Part shown: positions 44,083 to 53,325 of the stretch, one piece after another | How the letters are laid out: each line of letters starts with the position of its first letter | Numbering within the stretch: the stretch's first letter is position 1 | Source of the DNA: Alphaproteobacteria bacterium | GTDB taxonomy: Bacteria > Pseudomonadota > Alphaproteobacteria > CACIAM-22H2 | NCBI GenBank assembly: GCA_017308135.1 | Contig: JAFKFM010000009.1 | Span: forward strand, 186,001 to 250,000 | Length of the DNA: 64,000 nucleotides | Direction: 5' to 3' | Program-made: the position numbers and the translations under genes | The notes under the pieces: model-generated | The model's input: only the letters and a program-made list of their open reading frames with translations | What the model was told of the DNA's origin: nothing | Databases searched by the model: none

Positions 44083-46484
44083 CATTTGGGCGGATAGGGT
44101 GCGCGCGGCAACGCCTTCGCTTTGACGATTTTGCCCGCGATGTCGATCTCGTAATTCCACGACAGCATCGTGGCGCGATCGAAATTCTCGGGTGCGCGGA
44201 CATAGCCCATGGCGACGCAGCGCCCGAGCACGGTGCTCCACCCCGCCGAGGAGATCTCGCCCGCCGGGCGCCCATTCGCGAGAATGCCTTCCCCGCCCCA
44301 GCACCAATCGCCCGCGTCTTCCAACGCGAACAGGCACAGGCGCTTGGCGACGCCCGCTTCGCGCTTGGCGAGCAAGGCTTCGCGGCCCAGGAACCCGCCC
44401 GGCTTGTCGAAAGCGACGGCGTGCAGCAAGCCCGCCTCGACCGGCGTTTCGTCCGGGCCCAATTCGGGCCCGAAGGCGCGCCGCCCCGCTTCGATGCGCA
44501 TGGCGTCGAGCGCGTAATAGCCGATATCGGCGATCGCGGGCGTCGCGGCTTTCAGCTCGTCATAGACGCCGGCCGCGTATTCGGTGGGCACGAGCATTTC
44601 CATGCCGGGTGCCCCGACATAACTCATCGGTGTCGCCAGCACGCGCGCGAGGCCGACATCGATCATGCGGACCTCGCCATTCGCGAGCTTGGGCAAGCGC
44701 GGGCTGATCTTCGCAAGGGCCGCTTCCGCCCCCGGTCCGATCAGCGACAGCGTCGTCCACGTCACCGTCGCGTCGGTCAGCGTCACGAATTGATCGCCGA
44801 TCTGGCGGCCCAGCCAATCGAGATCGCGGGTCAACTGCGCCGAGCCGGTGACGTACAGGAACTTGTCCTCCGCGAGCCTTGCGATCGTCACGTCGCTTTC
44901 GAAACCGCCGCGCTCGTTCAGCAACGCCGTATAGACCGAACGGCCGGGCGCCACGTCGATATCGTTGGCGCAGATGCGTTGCAGATACGCGGCCGCATCG
45001 CGGCCCTGGATCAGAATTTTGGCGAAGCTCGCCTGATCGATGATGCCCACGCCGTTGCGCGCCGCTTCTTGTTCTTTGCGCGTATAAGGCAGCCAATTGG
45101 GCGTCCAGGCGTAGGGAATCTTCGCGTCGAGGGGGGCGAAGTAATTCGCGCGTTCCCAGCCCATCTTCGATCCGAAGCGGGCCCCATTGGCGGCAAGGCG
45201 ATCGTATAGCGGCGAGCGGCGCAGCGGCCGCGCACTTTCCAATTCCATGCGCGGCCAGCGCATCACGTAGTGCAGGCCGAGGCTCTCGACCGTGCGCTCG
45301 CGCAAGAAGCGGCCATTGGCCTGGAAATCGGCGAAGCGGCGGATATCGACGTCGGCGAGGTCCATTGGCGCCTCGCCGCCCGCGATCCATTCGGCGGTCA
45401 ACCGCCCCGCCCCGCCCGCATTGGCAATACCCGCCGAGTTGAAACCGGCGCAGACATAAAGCCCGCGCAAGGCGGGCGCCTCGCCCAGAATGAAATTGCC
45501 GTCGGGCGTGAAGCTCTCGGGCCCGTTCAGCAACTGGCGCACTTCGGCCGTTTCCAGGCACGGCGTGCGGTGGAGCGCGTTCTCCATCAGGATTTGGAAC
45601 TGGTCCCAATCCTCGGGCAGAAGCTGGAAGGCGAAATCCTCGGGCACGCCATCCATGCCCCAAGGCTTGGCGACCGGCTCGAACCCGCCCATCACCAACC
45701 CGCCGACTTCTTCCTTGTAATAGATATAGCCGTCGGGATCGCGCATCACCGGCAGATCGGGCGTCACGCCGGCGATCTTCTTGGTGACGATGTAAAAGTG
45801 TTCGGCCGAATGCAGCGGCACCGCGACGCCGAGTTGCTCGCCCACTTGGCGCGTCCATTGCCCGCACGCGAGCACGACGACGTCGGCCGCGATCCGGCCC
45901 TTATCGGTCTGCACGGCGACGATCGAACCGTTCGCGCGCTCGAAGCCCGTGACCGCCACGCCCTCGAACAGCTTGGCGCCCATTTGGCGCGCACCCTTGG
46001 CCAGCGCCATGCACAGATCGGCGGGATTGGCCTTGCCGTCGCCCGGCAGCCAGATCGCTCCTTGCAAATCGTCGGTGCGCATCAGCGGCCAGAGTTTGCC
46101 GGCGTCGTCCGGGCTGATTTCCTGGATATCGACGCCGAAGCCTTTGGCCAGCGCCACTTGGCGTTTGAACGCGACGACGCGCTCGGGCGTGCGCGCGACA
46201 TTGACCGATCCGCAGTTCTTCCAGCCCGTCGCCTGGCCGGTTTCGGCCTCGAGCTTCGAATAAAGGTCGATGCCGTATTTGCTCATCGCCGTCAGCGCGC
46301 GGTTGGGGCGCATCGCGCCAACCAGCCCCGCGGCGTGCCACGTCGTCCCGGCGGTGAGGCGGGCGCGCTCGACCAGGACGATGTCCTTCCAGCCGAGTTT
46401 CGCCAAATGATACGCAACCGAACAACCGGCAATGCCGCCGCCCACGATAACCGCGCGCGCCGAAGCCGGAACCGCCTCTGCCAT
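44082..46484 (-). CDS. FAD-dependent dimethylglycine/sarcosine dehydrogenase-like protein with GcvT domain
   Basis: An 800-residue two-domain protein. The N-terminal DAO-type flavin domain has [21 protein letters not shown] (21 residues trimmed: key glycines GGGIAG at 15-20), [10 protein letters not shown] and [12 protein letters not shown]; the C-terminal half (about 430-800) is a GcvT-like aminomethyl transfer domain with FSKI-like SFAKILIQG and [11 protein letters not shown]. This is the layout of dimethylglycine and sarcosine dehydrogenases, which oxidise N-methyl groups and pass the C1 unit to tetrahydrofolate. The exact substrate is not fixed. It is divergent from apt. Confidence 0.9.
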   Translation of the reverse strand: MAEAVPASARAVIVGGGIAGCSVAYHLAKLGWKDIVLVERARLTAGTTWHAAGLVGAMRPNRALTAMSKYGIDLYSKLEAETGQATGWKNCGSVNVARTPERVVAFKRQVALAKGFGVDIQEISPDDAGKLWPLMRTDDLQGAIWLPGDGKANPADLCMALAKGARQMGAKLFEGVAVTGFERANGSIVAVQTDKGRIAADVVVLACGQWTRQVGEQLGVAVPLHSAEHFYIVTKKIAGVTPDLPVMRDPDGYIYYKEEVGGLVMGGFEPVAKPWGMDGVPEDFAFQLLPEDWDQFQILMENALHRTPCLETAEVRQLLNGPESFTPDGNFILGEAPALRGLYVCAGFNSAGIANAGGAGRLTAEWIAGGEAPMDLADVDIRRFADFQANGRFLRERTVESLGLHYVMRWPRMELESARPLRRSPLYDRLAANGARFGSKMGWERANYFAPLDAKIPYAWTPNWLPYTRKEQEAARNGVGIIDQASFAKILIQGRDAAAYLQRICANDIDVAPGRSVYTALLNERGGFESDVTIARLAEDKFLYVTGSAQLTRDLDWLGRQIGDQFVTLTDATVTWTTLSLIGPGAEAALAKISPRLPKLANGEVRMIDVGLARVLATPMSYVGAPGMEMLVPTEYAAGVYDELKAATPAIADIGYYALDAMRIEAGRRAFGPELGPDETPVEAGLLHAVAFDKPGGFLGREALLAKREAGVAKRLCLFALEDAGDWCWGGEGILANGRPAGEISSAGWSTVLGRCVAMGYVRAPENFDRATMLSWNYEIDIAGKIVKAKALPRAPYPPK

Positions 46485-46616
46485 GGAGCCCCCGTCCTGT
46501 TTTGTTGGCGCCAGATTAGCAAGGTCCGTGCGACAAGGTATCGGCGATTTTGGGATGGACGGCCCGGCTTTTGCCCCGTATTTGGCTTATTCAACCTCGC
46601 AACGAGAACGCCCCGA

Positions 46617-47126
46617 ATGGATCTCAAAGCCCATATCCGCGACGTGCCCGACTTCCCCAAGCCCGGCATCCTGTTCCGCGACATTTCCCCGCTTCTGGCC
46701 GATGCCGGCGCCTGGAAAGCGACGATCGACCGCTTGGCCGATATCGTCGCCCCCCATAAGCCGCAATTTCTCGCCGGGATCGAAAGCCGGGGCTTTCTGG
46801 TGACCGCCCCGCTGGCGCTGCGCCTGGGGGTCGGGTTCCTGATGGTGCGCAAGCGCGGCAAGTTGCCGGGCCCCACCGTGCCGCACACCTACGCGCTGGA
46901 ATACGGCGAGGACACGATCGAGGTACAGGACAACGCCGTGCCGAAGGGGGCGCGCGTCGTCGTATTGGACGACGTGTTGGCGACCGGCGGCACGCTTGCG
47001 GCGGCGATCTCGTTGCTGCAAAAAACAGGGGCCGACGTGCGTGGTTCCGCCTGCCTGATCGAGCTCACATTCCTCGAAGGGCGCAAGCGCCTGCCCGTGG
47101 CTTTCGAATCCTTGGTCCGTTACTGA
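46617..47126 (+). CDS. apt: Adenine phosphoribosyltransferase
   Basis: A 169-residue enzyme of standard length. [20 protein letters not shown] and DISPLL at the N-terminus, [20 protein letters not shown], and the PRPP-binding [17 protein letters not shown] are diagnostic. It salvages adenine to AMP in the cytoplasm. The histidine kinase gene starts 23 bases downstream in the same direction. The ATG at 46617 is the standard start; an in-frame reading of over 400 residues upstream is antisense to the dehydrogenase. Confidence 0.97.
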   Translation: MDLKAHIRDVPDFPKPGILFRDISPLLADAGAWKATIDRLADIVAPHKPQFLAGIESRGFLVTAPLALRLGVGFLMVRKRGKLPGPTVPHTYALEYGEDTIEVQDNAVPKGARVVVLDDVLATGGTLAAAISLLQKTGADVRGSACLIELTFLEGRKRLPVAFESLVRY

Positions 47127-47149
47127 CCGAACGGGGGAGCGGTCGAGCG

Positions 47150-49030
47150 ATGGACAAAATCCTCGACGCGCTGCCCGCCGCCTTGATGATCCTCGACGAC
47201 GATCTCAAGATCGTCGCGGTCAACACCGCCTATCACCGGCTGCTGGGCCTGCCCGACGGGTTCAGCAAGCCGGGCGACTCCATCGCCGACGCGATCGCGC
47301 ATCTGGCCGCGCTATCGGAACCGGATCCGGCCGCGCGCGAAGCGGCGATCAAATCGCGCATGGCGATGATGGAGGCGCGCAACGGCTTCACCTATCGCCG
47401 CCGTTTCCATCACGGCCGTTTGATCGAAGTCGCCGCACGCCCGCTGCCCGATGGCGGGCAGATCGTCATGTATCACGACGTGACGGAGGCCGAGGCGCAA
47501 GGTACTGCGCTCGCCCGCGATTGGAACCGGCGCGAAGACGAAGAACGCCTGCTGCGCGCGATCGACGGCTTGTCGACGGGGGTGGGCATCTACGATCCCG
47601 ACGACCGGTTGATCCTGCACAACGCCGCCTATCGCCGTTTGATCGAACTGCCCGCGCATATCGGCGTGGGCGCCACGTTCCGCGACGTGCTGGAAGCGCA
47701 GATCGAAAACGGCGTCGCGTTTCTGGGCGGGTTGCCGCGCAACGCCTGGCTCGACGCGCGCCTGGCCGAACATCGCATGCCCGGCGACAAGATTTTCGAA
47801 ACGCGCATCGGCGGCGGGCGCATGCTGCAGATCCGCGACCAGCGCCTTCCCGATGGCGGCTTCGCCATCACGCTGAACGACGTGACCCAGGCCCGCGCGC
47901 GCCAGACCGAGATCGACCGCCAGGCGCAGATCCTGGCGAGCACGTTCGAATCGATCGACGAAGGCATCGTCGTCTACGACCATAACCGCGTGCTGATCGC
48001 CTGGAACGATCGCGCGCGCCAATTGCTCGATGCGCCCCCCGAAGGCATGCGCGTGGGCCTGACCTTCGACGATTCGATCCGCTTCCAAATCCGGCGCGGC
48101 GATTTCGGCCCGATCGCCGACGAAGATGCCGAGATCGCGCGCCGCGTCGCGCGGGTGACCCGGCCCGAACCCTATTCCGACGAAGGCTGGCGGCCGAACG
48201 GGCGCTATATCGTCACAAGGCGCACCGCGTTGCCCGGCGGCGGCTGGGTCACGTTGTTCACCGATTTGACCGAGCGCAAACACGCCGAAGACGCGTTGCG
48301 CGACGCCAAGGAAATCGCCGAAATCGCCAGCCGCACGAAGTCGGAGTTCCTGGCCAATATGAGCCACGAGTTGCGCACGCCGCTCAACGCCGTGATCGGC
48401 TTTTCCGAGATCATCCATAACCAGCTTTTCGGCCCGATCGGCGAACAGCGCTACGTCGACTACGCCAGGGATATCCATTCCTCCGGCACGCATCTCTTGC
48501 AGGTCATCAACGACATCCTCGACATTTCGAAGGCGGAAGCCGGCAAAGTCGAACTGCGCGAGATGCAGATCGACCTCAACGGCACGCTGGCGTCCTGCGC
48601 GCGATTGATCGATCCGCGCGCGCAAGCCGCCCAAGTGCGCGTCACCGTCGATGTCGCGCCGGACGTGCCGCTGCTGACCGCCGACGAGCAGCGCGTGCGT
48701 CAGATCGTGCTGAACCTGCTGTCGAACGCGGTGAAATTCACCCCGCCCGGCGGGCGCGTGCGAATCATCGCGACGATGGAAGCCGATGCGGGCGTGGCCG
48801 TCAGCATCGTCGATACCGGCATCGGGATGCGCCCGCAGGACATTCCGCGCGCGCTGGAACCGTTCGGGCAGATCGACAGCGTGCTGGCGCGCCGCTTCGA
48901 AGGCACGGGCCTCGGCCTGCCGCTCAGCCGCAAGCTTGTCGAGCTTCACGGCGGCACGTTGTCGATCGAAAGTGCCCCCAATCGCGGCACGACCGCGACG
49001 GTGCGCTTCCCCGCGTCGCGCTGCCGTTAG
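47150..49030 (+). CDS. PAS-domain sensor histidine kinase (cytoplasmic)
   Basis: A 626-residue hybrid-less kinase. Three PAS-like domains (about 1-115, 130-250 and 255-375) precede HisKA with H406 in MSHELRTPLNA, then HATPase: N-box LNLLSNAVKF, G1 DTGIGM, G2 FEGTGLGLPL. PAS folds read EAIDGLSTGVGIYDPDDRLI-like (key: GVGIYD, GIVVYD). No membrane segment, so it senses a cytoplasmic cue. No response regulator is adjacent; it lies 23 bases after apt, with its 3' end one base from the hutG stop. Confidence 0.93.
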   Translation: MDKILDALPAALMILDDDLKIVAVNTAYHRLLGLPDGFSKPGDSIADAIAHLAALSEPDPAAREAAIKSRMAMMEARNGFTYRRRFHHGRLIEVAARPLPDGGQIVMYHDVTEAEAQGTALARDWNRREDEERLLRAIDGLSTGVGIYDPDDRLILHNAAYRRLIELPAHIGVGATFRDVLEAQIENGVAFLGGLPRNAWLDARLAEHRMPGDKIFETRIGGGRMLQIRDQRLPDGGFAITLNDVTQARARQTEIDRQAQILASTFESIDEGIVVYDHNRVLIAWNDRARQLLDAPPEGMRVGLTFDDSIRFQIRRGDFGPIADEDAEIARRVARVTRPEPYSDEGWRPNGRYIVTRRTALPGGGWVTLFTDLTERKHAEDALRDAKEIAEIASRTKSEFLANMSHELRTPLNAVIGFSEIIHNQLFGPIGEQRYVDYARDIHSSGTHLLQVINDILDISKAEAGKVELREMQIDLNGTLASCARLIDPRAQAAQVRVTVDVAPDVPLLTADEQRVRQIVLNLLSNAVKFTPPGGRVRIIATMEADAGVAVSIVDTGIGMRPQDIPRALEPFGQIDSVLARRFEGTGLGLPLSRKLVELHGGTLSIESAPNRGTTATVRFPASRCR

Positions 49031-49031
49031 C

Positions 49032-49823
49032 TTATTCGGACTTCCAGGCGAGCAGCGCCTTCAGCGTGCGGCCGACGCGCTCAATCATCGCGGCCCCGCG
49101 CGAAGCGTCCCAGCGATAGGGCGGATCCTCGTCCATATAGGCGATCTGCGCTTTTTCAAGTTGCAGCGCATGGAAGCCTTCGGCCGGGCGGCCGTGGCGG
49201 CGGGTGATATAGCCGCCCTTGAAACGCCCGTTGAGCACGAGGCTCATACCCGGACCATCCAGTGCCGCGCGCGCGGCTTCGGTCAATCCCGCATCGGCCG
49301 AAGCGCCCGACGCGGTGCCGAGATTGAGATCGGGCAAGCGCCCTTCGAAGAAGCGCGGCACCAGCGACGGGATCGAATGCCCGTCCCACAAAATCGCGTA
49401 GCCGAATTTGGCTTTGAGGCGCGCAAGCTCGTTTTCCAGCGCGTCGTGATAGGGCTTCCAATCGCGCGCGACGCGTTCTTGGATTTCGGCCGCGTCGGGT
49501 TCCTGGCCCGGCTTGTAGACCGGGGCCTTGCCGAAGGAACTGAGCGGGCATAGCTCGGTATTGTCCGCCCCCGGATAAAGCGGCGTGCCGGTCGGATCGC
49601 GGTTCAAATCGATCACGTAGCGCGATTGGCGCGCGACGATCAGCCCCGCCCCCAGCGAAGGGGCGGCGGCGTAAAGTTTTTCGACATGCCAATCGGTGTC
49701 GGGCAGCGTCAGCGCATGATCGGTCATGCGCTTGGCCAGCGCTTCCGGGATATGCGTGCCGGCATGGGGCACGCTGACCAGCACGGGCGATTTGCCCGGC
49801 GTGAAGTCGAAAATCTCGCTCAT
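49032..49823 (-). CDS. hutG: N-formylglutamate deformylase
   Basis: A 263-residue enzyme: VLVSVPHAGTHIP, DTDWHVEKLY, VIDLNRDPTGTPLYPG and LWDGHSIPSLVPRFFEGRLPD carry the metal-binding His/Asp/Glu and active site residues of the HutG amidohydrolase-fold group. It releases formate from N-formylglutamate to give glutamate, the last step of the five-step histidine route with HutF. It overlaps hutI by 4 bases; hutF is divergent. Confidence 0.95.
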   Translation of the reverse strand: MSEIFDFTPGKSPVLVSVPHAGTHIPEALAKRMTDHALTLPDTDWHVEKLYAAAPSLGAGLIVARQSRYVIDLNRDPTGTPLYPGADNTELCPLSSFGKAPVYKPGQEPDAAEIQERVARDWKPYHDALENELARLKAKFGYAILWDGHSIPSLVPRFFEGRLPDLNLGTASGASADAGLTEAARAALDGPGMSLVLNGRFKGGYITRRHGRPAEGFHALQLEKAQIAYMDEDPPYRWDASRGAAMIERVGRTLKALLAWKSE

Positions 49824-51007
49824 TCTTCGCCGTTCCTGAACACGCGTTGCGGGCCGGGCCCGCCGATCCAATAGACCAGATCGGCCGGGCGTTCGATATC
49901 CCACACGCAGAAATCCGCGGCCTTGCCCGCTTCCAGCGTGCCGCATTCGTTTTGCAGACCCAGCGCCCGCGCCCCTTCGCGCGTATAGCCGGCGATCGCT
50001 TCCTCCGGCGTCATGCGGAACACGGTGCAGCCCATATTCAGCACCACGCGCGGATCGAAAGCGGGTGCTGTGCCGGGATTGCAATCGCTCGCGAGAGCCA
50101 TCCGCACCCCGCCTTTGCGGATCGCGTCGATCGGCGGCAGCTTGGTGTCGCGCAGGAAGTAATAGGCGGCCGGCAGCAGCACGGCGACCGTGCCCGCCAT
50201 CGCCATGGTCGCGATCCCAGCGTCGTCGAGATGTTCGAGATGATCGGCCGACAACCCGGCATAGGACGCGACCAACGCGGCACCATGCTGGTTGGTGAGC
50301 TGTTCGGCATGCAGTTTGACCGGCAGGCCGTGCGCTTTGGCCGCGTCGAACACGGCACGCGTTTCGTCGTTGGTGAAGCCGATCGATTCCGCGAACGCAT
50401 CGACCGCATCGGCGAGGCCCGAACGCGCGATTTCCGGGATCATGCCGACGACTAGCTTCGCGTATTCGGCTTGTCGGCCGGCATATTCGGGCGGGACGGC
50501 ATGCAATCCCAAAAACGTCGTGCGCACCCGCACGCCCAAACGTTCGCCCAGCGCCCGCGCGACGGCAAGCTGTTTCATCTCGTTTTCGAGATCGAGCCCG
50601 TAGCCCGATTTGATCTCGACGGTCGTGACGCCGCGATCGGCCATATAGTCGAGCCGGCGCGCGGCACTTTCGAACAACTCGTCGAAACTCGCGGCGCGCG
50701 TCTTGGCGACGGTCGAGCGGATACCGCCGCCCGCCCGCGCAATTTCCTCGTACGACACGCCGTTGAGGCGCTTCTCGAATTCGTCCGCGCGATCGCCGCC
50801 GAACACCAGATGCGTATGGCAATCGACGAAGCCCGGCAGCACCCAGCCGCCGCCCAAATCGACGCGCGTTTCGGCGTCGGGCGCCTCGTCGCGCTTGCCG
50901 ATCCAGGCAATGCGGCCCTTCTCGACCAGCATCGCGCCATCGGAAATCGTGCCGTATTCGGGGCCCGCGAGTGTCGCGAAATTCGCGTTTTCGTAAAGTG
51001 TCGCCAT
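49820..51007 (-). CDS. hutI: Imidazolonepropionase
   Basis: A 395-residue amidohydrolase. Metal motif VDCHTHLVFGGDR near residue 70, then HAEQLTNQHGA, DHLEHLDDAGI and ALASDCNPGTAP carry the remaining metal and substrate residues. It hydrolyses imidazolonepropionate to formiminoglutamate in histidine breakdown. hutG follows with a 4-base overlap, and hutF is divergent 48 bases away, so the intergenic region probably serves both directions. Confidence 0.97.
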   Translation of the reverse strand: MATLYENANFATLAGPEYGTISDGAMLVEKGRIAWIGKRDEAPDAETRVDLGGGWVLPGFVDCHTHLVFGGDRADEFEKRLNGVSYEEIARAGGGIRSTVAKTRAASFDELFESAARRLDYMADRGVTTVEIKSGYGLDLENEMKQLAVARALGERLGVRVRTTFLGLHAVPPEYAGRQAEYAKLVVGMIPEIARSGLADAVDAFAESIGFTNDETRAVFDAAKAHGLPVKLHAEQLTNQHGAALVASYAGLSADHLEHLDDAGIATMAMAGTVAVLLPAAYYFLRDTKLPPIDAIRKGGVRMALASDCNPGTAPAFDPRVVLNMGCTVFRMTPEEAIAGYTREGARALGLQNECGTLEAGKAADFCVWDIERPADLVYWIGGPGPQRVFRNGEE

Positions 51008-51011
51008 GCCG

Positions 51012-51031
51012 CGTTTATGCTCCTATAAACG
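51012..51031. promoter_or_regulatory. Inverted repeat between hutI and hutF (candidate operator)
   Basis: CGTTTAT-GCTCCT-ATAAACG is a perfect 7-bp inverted repeat in the 48-base divergent region. It may bind a repressor of both genes (HutC-like proteins bind short AT-rich palindromes); no hutC is in the window. Confidence 0.5.
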
Positions 51032-51055
51032 GCGCCAAGAATAGCCCCAGGAACG

Positions 51056-52435
51056 ATGCCCATGCCGACATTTTTCGCCCCCCGCGCCCGCTTGCCCCAA
51101 GGCTGGGCCGACGACGTGGTTTTCGACGTCGACGAGGCCGGATACCTCACGAATGTTCAGGCGGGCATGAAGCGCGGCGATGCCGAATTGCTGAACGGCG
51201 CCGTCGTCGGCGGGATGGGCGATCTGCATTCGCACGCCTTCCAGCGCGCGATGGCGGGTTTGGGCGAAACCGCACGGCCGGGCGAGGACGATTTCTGGTC
51301 GTGGCGCGAGGTGATGTACGCCTTCCTCGCCAAGCTCGGGCCCCGCGAACTCGAAGCGGTCGCGACCCAACTTTACGTCGAACTCGCCAAGCATGGCTTC
51401 ACCTCGATCGCCGAATTCCATTACGTCCACGCCGATCTGAAGGGTCAGCCTTACGAGACGGTGACGGAGATGTCCGACCGCCTGATCGCCTCGGCCGCGG
51501 CGGCCGGGATCGGGATCACGATTCTGCCGGTCGTCTATCGGACCAGCGGTTTCGGCGCCAAGCCGCCGACCGAAGGCCAGAAGCGCTTCACGATTCCCGA
51601 GGACACATTCAACGATCTCTACGAACGCCTCGCCCGCCGCCACCGCAACGATCCCAATGTGCGCGTGGGCATCGCGCCGCATTCGCTGCGCGCCGTGCCG
51701 CCGGCGGATTTGACGCGCGCGATCGAACTCGCGCGCAAATTCGACAAGACGGCGCCGATCCATATCCATATTTCCGAGCAGCCCAAGGAAGTCGCCGACT
51801 GCAAGGCGTGGTCGGGCACAACGCCGATCGATTGGCTCTACGCCAACGCCGCCGTGGACGAGAACTGGTGCCTCGTTCACGCGACGCATGCCACGCCGGG
51901 CGAAGTGACCCTCATCGCGAACAGCAAAGCCGTCGCCGGGATCTGCCCGACGACCGAAGCCAATCTCGGCGACGGAATTTTCCCGCTGCCCGAATTCTTC
52001 GCCCAAGGCGGGCGCATCGGTGTGGGCACGGATTCGAATGTCTGCACCAGCCCGGTCGAAGAATTGCGCTGGCTGGAATACGGGCTGCGTTTGACGCGCG
52101 GCCAACGCAACGTCGTGTCGCGCGCGGTGGGCGGCTCGACCGGCGGCTTCCTGCTCGACCAAGCCGTGATCGGCGGCGCGCAGGCCGGCGGGCGCAAGAC
52201 CGGCCGTTTGGAAAAGGGCTGGCGCGCCGATTTCGTCGTGCTCGACCGCGACCATGCGGCGTTGACCGGTCGCGACGGCGAACATCTGATCGATTCCTGG
52301 CTGTTCGCCGGGAATTCCAATCCGGTGCGCGACGTGGTGATCGGCGGCGACTGGATCGTGCGCGAATTCCATCATCGCCACGAAGATCAGGCCAAGGCCG
52401 ATTACCTCAAGGCGATGACGAAGCTGCGCGGTTAA
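51056..52435 (+). CDS. hutF: Formimidoylglutamate deiminase
   Basis: A 459-residue amidohydrolase: metal motif GGMGDLHSHAFQRAMAG, IHIHISEQPKEVADC, LVHATHATPGEV and GVGTDSNVCTSPVEELRWLE. HutF converts formiminoglutamate to N-formylglutamate and ammonia, feeding HutG. With HutI and HutG this forms the lower part of the five-step pathway; hutH and hutU are not in the window. Two ATG codons (51056, 51062) are possible starts. Its 3' end overlaps the convergent transglutaminase gene by 4 bases. Confidence 0.96.
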   Translation: MPMPTFFAPRARLPQGWADDVVFDVDEAGYLTNVQAGMKRGDAELLNGAVVGGMGDLHSHAFQRAMAGLGETARPGEDDFWSWREVMYAFLAKLGPRELEAVATQLYVELAKHGFTSIAEFHYVHADLKGQPYETVTEMSDRLIASAAAAGIGITILPVVYRTSGFGAKPPTEGQKRFTIPEDTFNDLYERLARRHRNDPNVRVGIAPHSLRAVPPADLTRAIELARKFDKTAPIHIHISEQPKEVADCKAWSGTTPIDWLYANAAVDENWCLVHATHATPGEVTLIANSKAVAGICPTTEANLGDGIFPLPEFFAQGGRIGVGTDSNVCTSPVEELRWLEYGLRLTRGQRNVVSRAVGGSTGGFLLDQAVIGGAQAGGRKTGRLEKGWRADFVVLDRDHAALTGRDGEHLIDSWLFAGNSNPVRDVVIGGDWIVREFHHRHEDQAKADYLKAMTKLRG

Positions 52436-53325
52436 GCGGGTACTTCTTCGGGCGCGCGCGGGGCGAGATCGACCGAGACGTCGAGTTCGTGCGCGCCGCC
52501 GCCCAGAATGACGCCCCGGATCGGCGAAATATCGGAATAGTCGCGGCCCCAGCCGACCACGACATGCTCGTCCTTCACGACCAGATCGTTGGTCGGATCG
52601 ACGTCGACCCAGTCCGCACCCGGCACCCACACCGAAACCCAGGCGTGGCTCGCATCGGCGCCGATCCGCCGCTTCTGGCCCGGCGGCGGATAGGTGCGCA
52701 CATAGCCCGACACGTAGCGCGCGGCGAGGCCCACCGCGCGCAAACACGCGATCATCACATGCGCGAAATCCTGGCACACGCCGCGGCGCAGGCGCATCAC
52801 CTGCTCGACCGGCGTCGCCACACCCGTGGCGCGCGGATCGAACGCGAAGTCGCGCTTGATGCGCGAATTCAAATCGAGCACGCAGGCGAAGATCGGCCGG
52901 GCTTTCGGGAAAGACGGGGCGGCATATTGGCGGATCGTGTCGTCGATCAGCGCCATCGGGGATTCGCGCGTGAATTCCGACACCGCCCATTCGACCGGCA
53001 AACCGCCGCCGTCGAGCGCGTCGCGCACGCTTTCCCACGACGGCGTCTTCGCCGCGTCGGGCGGCGGCGGATAGGCGACATCGACCACCGAGCGCGCATC
53101 GACGACCAATTCGTCGTGCGGCTCCTCCAGCGAGATGTGGCTGACCTTGTTGCCGAACCAATCGACGCGATCGACGACCCGCAAAGGGGCGGGTGTCGCG
53201 ATCACGGCGCTGCGCAACACGCGCTGATAGGGCAACTCGCGCGGGGAGAGCCGCAGCGTGTGATAGGACACGTCCACCGCCGAAGCGTAGCGATAGGTCG
53301 TCCGGTGCACGACGTCGTAGATCAC
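52432..53325 (-). CDS. Transglutaminase-like protein of the ATP-grasp/alpha-E system (small)
   Basis: A 297-residue transglutaminase-superfamily protein. An N-terminal beta-rich region (YDVVHRTTYRYASAVDVSYH) precedes the catalytic core with Cys184 (RRGVCQDFAHV), His227 (DASHAWVSV) and Asp243 (DVDPTND). All three triad residues are present, so it may act as a peptidase or amidase. The start is GTG overlapping the ligase stop (GTGA). With the two upstream genes it forms a cluster described in comparative genomics as a predicted peptide/amide synthesis and cleavage system; the substrate is unknown. Confidence 0.9.
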   Translation of the reverse strand: MIYDVVHRTTYRYASAVDVSYHTLRLSPRELPYQRVLRSAVIATPAPLRVVDRVDWFGNKVSHISLEEPHDELVVDARSVVDVAYPPPPDAAKTPSWESVRDALDGGGLPVEWAVSEFTRESPMALIDDTIRQYAAPSFPKARPIFACVLDLNSRIKRDFAFDPRATGVATPVEQVMRLRRGVCQDFAHVMIACLRAVGLAARYVSGYVRTYPPPGQKRRIGADASHAWVSVWVPGADWVDVDPTNDLVVKDEHVVVGWGRDYSDISPIRGVILGGGAHELDVSVDLAPRAPEEVPA

